Positions 1 through 7,195 of a stretch of 10,886 nt of DNA are shown here, piece by piece. The notes under the pieces are model-generated. The model worked only from the letters and a program-made list of their open reading frames with translations, had not been told where the DNA came from and did no database searches. This DNA comes from Clostridiales bacterium (lineage in GTDB: Bacteria > Bacillota > Clostridia > Oscillospirales > Acutalibacteraceae), in contig JAJBVR010000013.1 in the NCBI GenBank assembly GCA_020859725.1, positions 1-10,886 on the forward strand. The letters run 5' to 3'. The position numbers and the translations under genes are program-made. Position 1 is the first letter of the stretch, and each line of letters starts with the position of its first letter.

Positions 1-913
1 CTCTTAAAATTGCTCTGTCATTAACCTTATCTTTAAGCTCAGGCAAAGCCTTTTTAAAATCTTCAAATCTTATTTCACGAAGCACTTTTTTCCAAAGCGC
101 TTTTGCAACGCTTTCCATTTCGCTCCTTACAGCGGCATAATCATCGGTTAAATCACTGTGGTTTCCGCCCGTATCCACAATACACAGAGAGTGACCGCTT
201 TTTGAAAAATCAAAATCTACTTTTTTAATGACGGGATTTTCAGTTGATTCAAAATCAATCATAACAAACGTGCCAACCGATGAAGCCATTTGATCAAGCA
301 ATCCGCAAGGCTTTCCGAAGAAAACATTTTCAGCGTATTGAGCTATTTTGGCAATATTAACAGCGCTGATGACGCCGTCATTATAAAGATATGAAACAGT
401 GCTGCCGAGCAAAACCTCAAATGCGGCGGAAGATGAAAGCCCGCTGCCGCCGATAACATCGGAAGTTGTAACAGCGTTAAACCCTCCTATTTTATATCCC
501 ATATCCTTAATTTTTGCAACAACACCTCTTACCATTGCTGTTGAATGACCGAATTCTCTTTCATCCGGCAAAAGCTTTGAAAGATCGACCACATTCATTT
601 TATGGCCGCTTGATTTTACCCTTACAATATTGTCGTCATTAACGGCGCAAACGGCAACCGCGTCTAAATTAATGGATGCGGCAAGCACCTTGCCGTTATT
701 ATGGTCTGTATGGTTTCCGCAGACCTCCGTACGCCCGGGAGCCGATGTAACAATAACGTCTCTTTCGTTTCCGAATATTTTTATAAATTCTTTTATTAGT
801 TCTACATATCTTGGCTTCTGCTCTTCAACGGCGGCGTTGTTAACATAAACCGCTTTAAGTTTTAAATCCATATCGCCGTTTTCAATGGCTTTTATTAATT
901 CCTGTGGTTTCAT
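1..913 (-). CDS. galK: Galactokinase-like GHMP kinase (partial, C-terminus off left edge)
   Basis: Predicted sugar kinase of the GHMP superfamily; galactokinases phosphorylate galactose at C1 with ATP in the Leloir pathway, in the cytoplasm. The reading frame is open from an ATG at 911-913 to the left edge (304 codons seen; the family is usually about 390-430 residues). Seen in order: an N-terminal extension of about 55 residues, the galactokinase signature at residues 59-74 (APGRTEVCGNHTDHNN), the GHMP ATP-binding loop at 155-163 (GGSGLSSSA) and the segment AENVFFGKPCGLLDQMA at 194-210, whose Asp207 matches the catalytic Asp. AAGGAGA lies 7 bases before the ATG. It follows the VTT gene by 18 bases with no terminator, so it is probably the distal gene of the aromatic operon. 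Odd: the canonical GEHTDY motif reads GNHTDH, so the usual sugar-binding Glu is Asn. This form is, from memory, common in clostridial proteins annotated as galactokinase. Family assignment is firm, exact substrate is not. Confidence 0.88.
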   Translation of the reverse strand, partial: MKPQELIKAIENGDMDLKLKAVYVNNAAVEEQKPRYVELIKEFIKIFGNERDVIVTSAPGRTEVCGNHTDHNNGKVLAASINLDAVAVCAVNDDNIVRVKSSGHKMNVVDLSKLLPDEREFGHSTAMVRGVVAKIKDMGYKIGGFNAVTTSDVIGGSGLSSSAAFEVLLGSTVSYLYNDGVISAVNIAKIAQYAENVFFGKPCGLLDQMASSVGTFVMIDFESTENPVIKKVDFDFSKSGHSLCIVDTGGNHSDLTDDYAAVRSEMESVAKALWKKVLREIRFEDFKKALPELKDKVNDRAILR

Positions 914-920
914 TAAATTA

Positions 921-927
921 TCTCCTT
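921..927 (-). promoter_or_regulatory. Ribosome binding site of the galactokinase-like gene
   Basis: AAGGAGA on the minus strand, 7 bases ahead of the ATG at 911-913. It fixes the start of a gene that runs off the window. Confidence 0.8.
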
Positions 928-931
928 ATAT

Positions 932-1702
932 TTATAATACAATTTTATATTTTTCTTTTTGTGAATACATCAGCAGTGTTTTTGTCATCTGCCTTGATTT
1001 AATTCCGTAAAAAATATTGAAAATCAAAGTGGTAAGGCCTGTAAAAGCTACTATTATTATCAAAAGAATTATAAATTCCCTTGAAAACGGATTATAAAGC
1101 GCTGTACCGATTTTTGTGTAAATATACAATCTCGGCATAAAGCCCAAAAGGCTTAAACAGCAGTAATAAACAAAATCATAATTCATGGAGCCGTAAAGCT
1201 TTGACACCATTCCCAGCGGTATAGTAGGCACAAATCTTGAAACTGCAAGTACGTAAGGATTCCCCGAGCCTTTAAAAAGCACCCAGTTTTTTATAAATTT
1301 TGCCTGCCTGATATTTAATATCATCATTGCCCAGCCGCCGCCCATCAGCTTGCCCTCTGTATGTTTAACAACAAAGAAAAACAGGCAGAAAATTATATTT
1401 ATGATAAGTGCGGCGTTTATATCAAATACCATACCCGATATAACGCAAAGCACACTCATCGGTATGGGAAGATGGCATTTTGCAATATAAAGCGCAAAAA
1501 GGCACAATAATATTTCCACATGAGTATCAAGACCCGCAATGGCCTTTTCTATTTTTGCCAGCCAATTAATGATAGCGTCAAACCTAACCTCAAGACTTGC
1601 CTGCTTATAAAGGCATATAGACAAAAGAACAATTAAAGCTATTGTTATAATTATTATTATGGCGGATATCAAATTAGTTTGATGGCGTTTACTTTTTTTC
1701 AA
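932..1702 (-). CDS. VTT-domain (TVP38/TMEM64, DedA-like) integral membrane protein
   Basis: 256-residue polytopic membrane protein. A basic N-terminus (MKKSKRH) is followed by a hydrophobic segment at about 11-31. Further hydrophobic stretches lie at about 62-75, 79-112, 148-165, 176-195 and 209-233. The central part carries the VTT-domain pattern: SRFVPTIPLGMVSKLYGSM at 155-173 fits the conserved R-x2-P-x2-P...G region, with GSGNPYV before it. Family members (DedA/TVP38/TMEM64) sit in the cytoplasmic membrane; relatives have been implicated in lipid scrambling or undecaprenyl-phosphate flipping, but the role of this protein is unknown. The start is TTG, not ATG, supported by GGGAGGG 6 bases upstream. 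It lies 21 bases after pheA and 18 before the galactokinase-like gene, so it is probably co-transcribed. No link to aromatic metabolism is evident. The family call is fairly sure; function is open. Confidence 0.8.
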   Translation of the reverse strand: MKKSKRHQTNLISAIIIIITIALIVLLSICLYKQASLEVRFDAIINWLAKIEKAIAGLDTHVEILLCLFALYIAKCHLPIPMSVLCVISGMVFDINAALIINIIFCLFFFVVKHTEGKLMGGGWAMMILNIRQAKFIKNWVLFKGSGNPYVLAVSRFVPTIPLGMVSKLYGSMNYDFVYYCCLSLLGFMPRLYIYTKIGTALYNPFSREFIILLIIIVAFTGLTTLIFNIFYGIKSRQMTKTLLMYSQKEKYKIVL

Positions 1703-1708
1703 GAGTAA

Positions 1709-1715
1709 CCCTCCC
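1709..1715 (-). promoter_or_regulatory. Strong ribosome binding site that selects a TTG start
   Basis: GGGAGGG on the minus strand, 6 bases before the TTG at 1700-1702. It lies in the 21-base gap after pheA and decides the start of the VTT-domain gene. Confidence 0.8.
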
Positions 1716-1723
1716 GGATTTTA

Positions 1724-2854
1724 TTAATACTCGTGATAATTTCCCAAAAACTTGAAATTTGGAAGTTCAGATGAAAAGGCGCACAGCAAATCCAGTGTTT
1801 TTGTATCATTAATATTCCCCAAAAAATCAGTATAAAAATAATAATTGAAATCACCGTTCTCCGTTGGGCGTGATTCTATTTTGGTTAAATTAAGGCCTGC
1901 CATTGAAAATCTTCCCAGCACACGGTATAAAGACCCTGTTGTGTGGGGAACGGAAAAAATTATAGTTATCTTATTGGCGTCTTTTTCTATTAACAGCTTT
2001 TTGGAAACAACAAGAAATCTTGTGAAATTATTATTTATATTCTGAATATTTGATTTTAAAATTTTAAGGCCGTATTTTTTTGCGGCGTCGGCAGAACAAA
2101 CGGCGGCGATATTTTTATTTTTACTTTCAGACACAAATTTGGCGGCCGCGGCGGTATTTGTGTAATTGACACCGGTAAAATCAAAGCTTCTTAAAAATTC
2201 AGAGCATTGCGCCAATGCCTGGGGATGACTGTAAACATTTACTATATCTTTATATTCGGTTTCCGGCTTAGCGCACAGACAGTGGTTCACCTCTAACGAA
2301 TATGCGGCAATCACATAAAATTTATATTTCATTATTAAATCATAAGATTCGTGAACAGAACCCGCCGTTGAATTTTCAACGGGAATAATTCCGAAAGGGG
2401 TTTCGTTTTTGTTAACAGCCTCAAACACATCTTCAAATAATTTATAATGAATTAAATCCGCGTTCGGAAAAACATTCAACGCCGCTTCAGCCGCATAGCT
2501 TCCCGCGACTCCGGCACAGGCAACCGTTGTTTTACCGAAAAAAATATCTTCATCGCATTCGGAATTTTCAATTAACTCGCGAAGCTCTTTTCCTCCACCT
2601 GTTATTTTGTGCTGCAGCGCCCTGGAGGCATCCATTGTGGCGGCAAAAACCGTTGCTATTGTATCACCGTTCTTACCGCATTTTTTATGAACTTCATCAA
2701 GAATTTCTTTTTCTCTTTGTTCGTTTAAAACGGGGATTCCCCGCTTCGCCTTATATTCAGCCACTTTTTCCGATATACTCATCCTTTTAAGCAGGAGCGG
2801 AATAAGCTTTTCATCTATATCGTCAATTTCTTTTCTTAAATCAAGCAAATCCAT
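1724..2854 (-). CDS. pheA: Bifunctional chorismate mutase / prephenate dehydratase (P-protein)
   Basis: Converts chorismate to prephenate and then to phenylpyruvate, the committed steps to phenylalanine; cytoplasmic. The 376 residues contain an AroQ-type helical chorismate mutase domain at about 1-85 (Arg7, Arg24, Lys35 and the QREKEI segment at 46-51 match the active-site pattern). A prephenate dehydratase domain spans about 108-285 (GVAGSYAAEAA; IIPVENSTAGSV at 156-167; the catalytic TRF motif at 278-280). A C-terminal ACT domain at about 295-376 has the phenylalanine-binding ESRP motif at 327-330; the usual GALxxxL motif appears as GSLYRVL. Phenylalanine feedback inhibition is therefore expected from the family. 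The length matches enterobacterial P-proteins, although many Firmicutes carry the two activities on separate proteins. The ATG at 2852-2854 has AAGGAA 7 bases upstream, and 19 bases separate it from aroC. In the mutase site, the Asp48 position of the E. coli enzyme appears to be Asn44. Confidence 0.95.
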   Translation of the reverse strand: MDLLDLRKEIDDIDEKLIPLLLKRMSISEKVAEYKAKRGIPVLNEQREKEILDEVHKKCGKNGDTIATVFAATMDASRALQHKITGGGKELRELIENSECDEDIFFGKTTVACAGVAGSYAAEAALNVFPNADLIHYKLFEDVFEAVNKNETPFGIIPVENSTAGSVHESYDLIMKYKFYVIAAYSLEVNHCLCAKPETEYKDIVNVYSHPQALAQCSEFLRSFDFTGVNYTNTAAAAKFVSESKNKNIAAVCSADAAKKYGLKILKSNIQNINNNFTRFLVVSKKLLIEKDANKITIIFSVPHTTGSLYRVLGRFSMAGLNLTKIESRPTENGDFNYYFYTDFLGNINDTKTLDLLCAFSSELPNFKFLGNYHEY

Positions 2855-2873
2855 TTAAAAATTCCTTTTCATT

Positions 2874-3947
2874 TCACATCATCATATCAAGAATTTCAAA
2901 GGCGCACACACCCTCAATAACAGGCAGCGCTCTCGGTACAATGCAGGGGTCATGCCTACCATTTACAATCAAAGTTTCATCCCTCATAGTTTGAAGATTT
3001 ACACTTTGCTGAGGAACGGAAACAGAAGGAGTTGGTTTTATTACGACAGAAAATACCAGCGGCGCGCCTGTTGCCATTCCGCCCAAAACGCCGCCGTTGT
3101 TATTTGATTTTAAAGCAACTCTGCCGTTTTTAATAAAATAAGCGTCATTCGCCGTGCTTCCTGCCATTTCCGCCAGTTTAAAGCCTGCTCCGAACTGGAT
3201 TCCCTTAACAGCGGGAACACCGAAAACGGCGGATGCCAATTTGCTTTCCACAGTATCAAACATATTGCCCCCAAGCCCAACCGGCAGGCCGATTGCGGCA
3301 CATTCTATAATTCCGCCCGCCGAATCACCTTTAAGCCTTGCTTCTTCAATAACAGAACGCATTTCTTTTTCTTTTTCGGGATTTAAAACGGAGAAAAAAT
3401 TATCTGTAAGCGCTTCAAGCTTAGTCTTTGAAATATTAATTTTATCAAATTCATCATCACAAACAGTTCCGATTTTTAATATGTGGGAGCCTATAGTGAT
3501 TCCCTTATCAGCCAGAATCTGCTTTGCAACGGCTCCTGCAAAAACAAGAGGAGCCGTAAGCCTTCCGCTGAAATGCCCGCCGCCTCTTACATCATTTTTA
3601 CCGCCGTATTTAACATACGCCGGATAGTCACTGTGTCCGGGGCGCGGAACCGCCATAATATTATCATAGTCATCGCTTTTTGTGTTTGTATTATTAATAA
3701 TCATCGCAAGAGGAGCTCCGGTTGTAACGTTATTTAAAACACCGCTTAAAATATGGGGAATATCGGCTTCCGCGCGAGGTGTGGAAGTTTTGTCTTTTCC
3801 GGGCGCCCGGCGCTTCATTTCCTTTTCGATTTTCTGCGTATCAAGAGCAATGCCCGCCGGCAGACCGTCTATAACGCAGCCTATTGCCTCGCCATGGCTT
3901 TCTCCGAAAACGGAAAGCCTTATATTATCGCCTAACACTGAAGACAT
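2874..3947 (-). CDS. aroC: Chorismate synthase
   Basis: Last step of the shikimate pathway: 5-enolpyruvylshikimate-3-phosphate to chorismate, needing reduced FMN. 357 residues, the normal length. Signatures along the protein: FGESHGEAIG at 14-23, RRAPG, RPGHSDYP at 102-109, RGGGHFSGR at 121-129, the NNNGGVLGG region at about 282-290, KPTPS at 304-308 and GRHDPC at 330-335. The His residues in GESHG and GGGHFSGR correspond to conserved active-site residues. I chose the ATG at 3945-3947 because GGAGG lies 8 bases ahead and because MSSVLGDNIRLSVFGESHG is how the family begins; an upstream start at 3980 would add 11 residues unlike the family. The gene overlaps the end of aroA by 23 bases, which suggests translational coupling. 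It is followed 19 bases later by pheA. Confidence 0.97.
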   Translation of the reverse strand: MSSVLGDNIRLSVFGESHGEAIGCVIDGLPAGIALDTQKIEKEMKRRAPGKDKTSTPRAEADIPHILSGVLNNVTTGAPLAMIINNTNTKSDDYDNIMAVPRPGHSDYPAYVKYGGKNDVRGGGHFSGRLTAPLVFAGAVAKQILADKGITIGSHILKIGTVCDDEFDKINISKTKLEALTDNFFSVLNPEKEKEMRSVIEEARLKGDSAGGIIECAAIGLPVGLGGNMFDTVESKLASAVFGVPAVKGIQFGAGFKLAEMAGSTANDAYFIKNGRVALKSNNNGGVLGGMATGAPLVFSVVIKPTPSVSVPQQSVNLQTMRDETLIVNGRHDPCIVPRALPVIEGVCAFEILDMMM

Positions 3948-5139
3948 TTGCTTTTCCTCCGAGTTTATTATAATCATCAAAAAATTCCGGGTAGGATTTA
4001 TTTATACTGTTTGCGTCCGTAATAACGGTTTTACCCTTTGCGAAAAGCGCGGCAACTGCAAACGCCATAACAATTCTATGGTCATTATATCCGTTAATTT
4101 CCGCCCCGAGCACTTCATTGCCGGGCGTAATAATCATTCCGCCCTCTGTTTCCTCTGCAGAAACACCCGTCAAGCGCAAATTTGAAGCCACCGCCGAAAT
4201 TCTGTCCGACTCTTTATGCCTTAATCTTTCAGCGCCGGATATAACGGTTTTACCCTTTGCGAAAGCCGCGGTAACCGCAATGGCGGGAACCATATCCGGA
4301 ATATTCCTGCAATCTATTTCTATGCCGCGCAAGCTGCCTTTTTTACATAAAACACAATTATCCTTTAAAACAACTTCAGCGCCGAATTTACGCATAACAT
4401 CAACAACGGATTTATCACCCTGTGCGGAATTATAATTCAAATTTTCCAATGTAACTTCTCCGCCTACAGCGGCGGCAGACATAAAAAACGCAGCCTGGCT
4501 CCAGTCGCCCTCAACATAATAATCTATATTATTATACTTTTGATTCCCCGGAATAATATAGCCGTTTTTCGTTTCTTCAACGGTTATACCGTAATCCTTA
4601 AGCACCTTTAAGGTTATATCAACATATGGCTTAGACTGAAGAGGGGTTGTTAAATGAATTTCCGAATTTCCTTTAATATAAGGCAAAGAAAGCAACAGAC
4701 CGGTTATATACTGAGAGCTTACATTTCCGTTAACTTCAAAAATTCCGCTTTCAAGCTTTCCGCTTATTTCCATAGGAAGCCCGCCTTCGGTTTTGCATTT
4801 CACTCCGTGCTTCGGAAGAAAATTCAGGAATTCATCTATAGGTCTTAAAGGAAGCCTGCCCGTGCCCGTAAAGCAAACGTTTCTGCCCAGCGCCGCCGCA
4901 AGCGGAACAATAAATCTTAAAGTAGAGCCGCTTTCCGCGCAGTTAATAATTGATTCTTCTTTTTTAAGAGACTTTAAAGCGCTTTGCGTTGCCCTTATAT
5001 CCTTTGAATCGCCAAGCGGAGACACTGTTCCCCGAGAAGCCAAAAAAGAGCATATAAGCGCCCTGTGCGCCACAGATTTGCTTGCAGGCATTGACACGCT
5101 GCCTTTTAATATTGAATTTTCAAAAGCGGCTTTTTCCAT
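3925..5139 (-). CDS. aroA: EPSP synthase (3-phosphoshikimate 1-carboxyvinyltransferase)
   Basis: Joins phosphoenolpyruvate to shikimate-3-phosphate to give 5-enolpyruvylshikimate-3-phosphate; cytoplasmic. 404 residues, a little shorter than E. coli AroA (427). Motifs: PASKSVAHRALI near 18-29 (the Lys of SKS is the conserved substrate-binding Lys), ESGSTLRF at 69-76, the SSQYITGLL region near 141-149, PDMVPAIAV near 281-289, RHKESDRI at 307-314, and NDHRIVMA at 352-359. The start chosen is the ATG at 5137-5139, with AGGAG 7 bases upstream inside the end of aroB. A TTG at 5157 would add six residues but has no binding site. aroB ends 4 bases before the ATG, and aroC overlaps its 3' end. The phosphoenolpyruvate loop reads GSTLRF where glyphosate-sensitive class I enzymes have GTAMRP. 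The identity is secure. Confidence 0.96.
   Translation of the reverse strand: MEKAAFENSILKGSVSMPASKSVAHRALICSFLASRGTVSPLGDSKDIRATQSALKSLKKEESIINCAESGSTLRFIVPLAAALGRNVCFTGTGRLPLRPIDEFLNFLPKHGVKCKTEGGLPMEISGKLESGIFEVNGNVSSQYITGLLLSLPYIKGNSEIHLTTPLQSKPYVDITLKVLKDYGITVEETKNGYIIPGNQKYNNIDYYVEGDWSQAAFFMSAAAVGGEVTLENLNYNSAQGDKSVVDVMRKFGAEVVLKDNCVLCKKGSLRGIEIDCRNIPDMVPAIAVTAAFAKGKTVISGAERLRHKESDRISAVASNLRLTGVSAEETEGGMIITPGNEVLGAEINGYNDHRIVMAFAVAALFAKGKTVITDANSINKSYPEFFDDYNKLGGKANVFSVRR
3956..3960 (-). promoter_or_regulatory. Ribosome binding site inside aroA that fixes the aroC start
   Basis: GGAGG on the minus strand, 8 bases before the ATG at 3945-3947. It lies within the last codons of aroA, which argues for the internal ATG over the longer upstream reading. 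Confidence 0.8.
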
Positions 5140-5143
5140 ATAT

Positions 5144-6199
5144 TCACTCCTGTGCAAATAAATCTGAAATTTCTGAATAAGGAGTAGGCTTAATAAAGCT
5201 TTTACCTATTGAATCAAGCATCACAAGATTAATTCCGTTTCCCGTTCTTTTCTTATCGCTCCCCATGGCGGCAACAATATCTTCAACCGAATGTGAGTCG
5301 CTTGTTTTAAGCCCGTATTTTTTAAGTAAATCAGAAATTCTTTTTGAAGTTCCCTTTTCCGTAATCCCTGATTTTTCCCCCGCCGCGCTTATCATAACCA
5401 TACCTATTCCCACAGCCTCGCCGTGAGAGATTCCGTTGAAATTATACAATTTTTCTATCGCGTGCCCGGCAGTGTGCCCAAAATTCAAAAGAGCGCGCTC
5501 GCCTGCTTCTTTTTCATCTTTTTCAACAACTTCCCGCTTTATATTTACACATTCAAATATAAGCTCCTGCAAAAAATCATTCGCGTTTTCACGCTCCAGC
5601 CGTTCAAAAAAAGCTTTTGATTTTATGCACCCGTATTTTATAACTTCCTCCATACCATCGCTGAAATAATGCTTTGGCAGTGTTTTAAGCACATCGGTAT
5701 CTATAAGCACAAGCACAGGCTGGTGAAACGCCCCGCAAAGATTTTTACCCTGAGGAAGATCAACCGCTGTTTTCCCGCCTACGGATGAATCCACCTGTGC
5801 AAGCAGAGAGGTGGGAATCTGAACAAAATCTATGCCTCGAAGATAAACAGCTGCGGCAAAGCCTGCCATATCGCCGCATACTCCCCCTCCGAGAGCTACA
5901 ACCAAATCACTCCTTGAAAGCTGCTTTTCAGCCAGAAATTCAACCATATTAATAACAGACGCGGTTGTTTTTGAGGTTTCACCGGCTTTAAAAATATACG
6001 AATATGTTTCAAACCCTTTGGATTCAATGCTTTTGAGCACATCAGCAAGATAAAATGGCGCCACATTTGAATCGGTTATAATCACAATTTTTTTTGCATT
6101 TGTGATTTTCGCTATATAATCGCCGCAGGATTTTATAAATCCGCCGCCGATTATAATATCATATCCTTTGCCGGCATTAACTCTTAATTTTTTCATCAT
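5144..6199 (-). CDS. aroB: 3-dehydroquinate synthase
   Basis: Second step of the shikimate pathway: DAHP to 3-dehydroquinate, using NAD+ and a divalent metal (zinc or cobalt in the family). 351 residues, normal length. Seen: the nucleotide-binding segment ALGGGVCGDMAGF at 102-114, QIPTSLLAQVDSSVGGKTAVD at 127-147 with the conserved Lys143, DGMEEVIKYG at 181-190 (Glu185 matches a metal ligand), GHTAGHAIE at 241-249 (His242 metal ligand, His246 active site) and SHGEAVGIGM from 258 (His259 metal ligand). The first of two adjacent ATGs (6197-6199) is chosen: it overlaps the tyrA TGA as ATGA, and GAGG lies 7 bases upstream. This implies coupled translation with tyrA. aroA starts 4 bases after its stop. 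Confidence 0.97.
   Translation of the reverse strand: MMKKLRVNAGKGYDIIIGGGFIKSCGDYIAKITNAKKIVIITDSNVAPFYLADVLKSIESKGFETYSYIFKAGETSKTTASVINMVEFLAEKQLSRSDLVVALGGGVCGDMAGFAAAVYLRGIDFVQIPTSLLAQVDSSVGGKTAVDLPQGKNLCGAFHQPVLVLIDTDVLKTLPKHYFSDGMEEVIKYGCIKSKAFFERLERENANDFLQELIFECVNIKREVVEKDEKEAGERALLNFGHTAGHAIEKLYNFNGISHGEAVGIGMVMISAAGEKSGITEKGTSKRISDLLKKYGLKTSDSHSVEDIVAAMGSDKKRTGNGINLVMLDSIGKSFIKPTPYSEISDLFAQE
5147..5151 (-). promoter_or_regulatory. Ribosome binding site of aroA within the aroB 3' end
   Basis: AGGAG on the minus strand, 7 bases ahead of the ATG at 5137-5139 and overlapping the aroB stop region. It decides between the ATG and an upstream TTG start. Confidence 0.75.
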
Positions 6200-7020
6200 C
6201 CGATTTCCTCTTTTATCTTATTAGCCTCAGCCATCAAGGATTCCAGAGTTTTTGAATCCTCCGCTTCTATTGCTTTTTTAAATTTTTCCAAATTTGAAGT
6301 TAAATCGTCAATTTCCCTTATAAGCGGCTCCTTATTTGCTATAAAAAGCTCGCTCCACATTTCGCCGTTTATTCTTGCCACTCTGGAAACATCCCTGTAG
6401 GAGCCCGCCGAAAATCCGGGATGAAACGGCGCAAGAGGGCTTAAAACATATGAGCAGGCAAGCACATGAGCAATTTGAGAAGTAAAAGCTATCATTTCAT
6501 CATGATGCTCGGGGGTGGTAACAACCGTGCGCGCAAAACGCATTTCATTTGCAAGCTCAACCAATGTGTCAATCTTAGCTTTGGAGGCATTTGTGGGTGT
6601 GCATATGAAAGACGCATTGTCAAAAAGATTCGGCAGGCTGTTATCATATCCCGAAACCTCCCTGCCCGCCATAGGGTGAGCGCCTATAAAAGTGAATTTG
6701 AAATTATATTTTTCAAGTTCACGGCAAATTTTGGTTTTAATTCCGCAGCTGTCCGTAACTATACTTCCGTCCTTAAACACATCTTGGTATTTTAAAACAA
6801 ACGGAACAATAGCGTCCGGATAAAAATTTATAAATGTTATATCCGCTTTCGGTATTAAATCGGCAATATCGCCTATTTCATCAACAGCGCCGTCCGCAAG
6901 CGCTTTTTTCATAACGGATTCGGTTCTGTTCCAGCCAAGCACATAATGCGAAGTATTCTTTTTTAAAGTTTTTGCCAAGCTTGCGCCGATAAGACCAAGA
7001 CCGGCAATTAAAATTTTCAT
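6196..7020 (-). CDS. tyrA: Prephenate dehydrogenase (TyrA family)
   Basis: Oxidative decarboxylation of prephenate to 4-hydroxyphenylpyruvate, the committed step to tyrosine; cytoplasmic. 274 residues, with no chorismate mutase or ACT domain attached. The N-terminal Rossmann motif GLGLIG is at 7-12. TDSCGIKT is at 89-96, AHPMAG at 114-119 and GREVSGYD next, with LFDNASFICTP after it. SQIAHVLA is at 181-188 and RDVSRVA at 209-215. The start is the ATG at 7018-7020, since MKILIAGLGLIG is the family beginning and a weak GGGATG lies 9 bases ahead. Upstream TTG/ATG codons at 7041 and 7032 would add seven or four residues. It is the first gene of the operon and overlaps aroB by four bases. Odd: the residues after the second strand read GWNRTES, with no acidic residue at the usual NAD-binding position, which hints at NADP+ use. 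Arogenate as a substrate cannot be excluded. Confidence 0.93.
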   Translation of the reverse strand: MKILIAGLGLIGASLAKTLKKNTSHYVLGWNRTESVMKKALADGAVDEIGDIADLIPKADITFINFYPDAIVPFVLKYQDVFKDGSIVTDSCGIKTKICRELEKYNFKFTFIGAHPMAGREVSGYDNSLPNLFDNASFICTPTNASKAKIDTLVELANEMRFARTVVTTPEHHDEMIAFTSQIAHVLACSYVLSPLAPFHPGFSAGSYRDVSRVARINGEMWSELFIANKEPLIREIDDLTSNLEKFKKAIEAEDSKTLESLMAEANKIKEEIG

Positions 7021-7050
7021 ATATATGCACATCCCGAACAAATTTAATCT

Positions 7051-7084
7051 ATTATATAATAATATATTAATTAATATAAATCAA
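7051..7084 (-). promoter_or_regulatory. Probable sigma-A promoter of the tyrA-aroBAC-pheA operon
   Basis: On the minus strand, TTGATT (7079-7084) is followed after 17 bases by TATTAT (7056-7061). A perfect TATAAT sits five bases further downstream (7051-7056), giving a 22-base spacing if used instead. The resulting leader is only about 25-30 bases, leaving no room for a T-box, tryptophan-type attenuator or leader peptide. The region is so AT-rich that the exact -10 box is uncertain. Confidence 0.6.
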
Positions 7085-7107
7085 GAACGAATTGGTTAAA
7101 TGCTTAT

Positions 7108-7139
7108 CAAAAGATTAAAAGCGCGGACAGTGTCCGCGC
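7108..7139 (-). terminator. Rho-independent terminator of the GH28-like gene
   Basis: The inverted repeat GCGCGGACA / TGTCCGCGC (7121-7129 and 7131-7139) forms a GC-rich hairpin. On the minus strand it is followed by TTTTAATCTTTT. It lies about 55 bases after the stop of the GH28-like gene and just upstream of the tyrA promoter, so it insulates the aromatic operon. Confidence 0.85.
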
Positions 7140-7195
7140 CGTAAATCAAATAAATTTTTGCCGATGTTAGGAATATTTAATTAATACGCATTCAA

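Noticed and set aside
630..848. A plus-strand 72-codon frame opposite the galactokinase-like gene.
   Set aside because: The minus strand carries the GHMP kinase signature motifs in the same interval, so this is a shadow.
3154..3627. Long open plus-strand frames opposite aroC and aroA (for example 3154-3627 and 3682-4185).
   Set aside because: They are antisense to firmly identified genes, have no ribosome binding sites and no family resemblance.
7121..7139. The GC-rich palindrome as an operator or leader hairpin for tyrA.
   Set aside because: On the minus strand it is followed by a T-run and lies just after the GH28-like gene and upstream of the tyrA promoter, so a terminator is the simpler reading.
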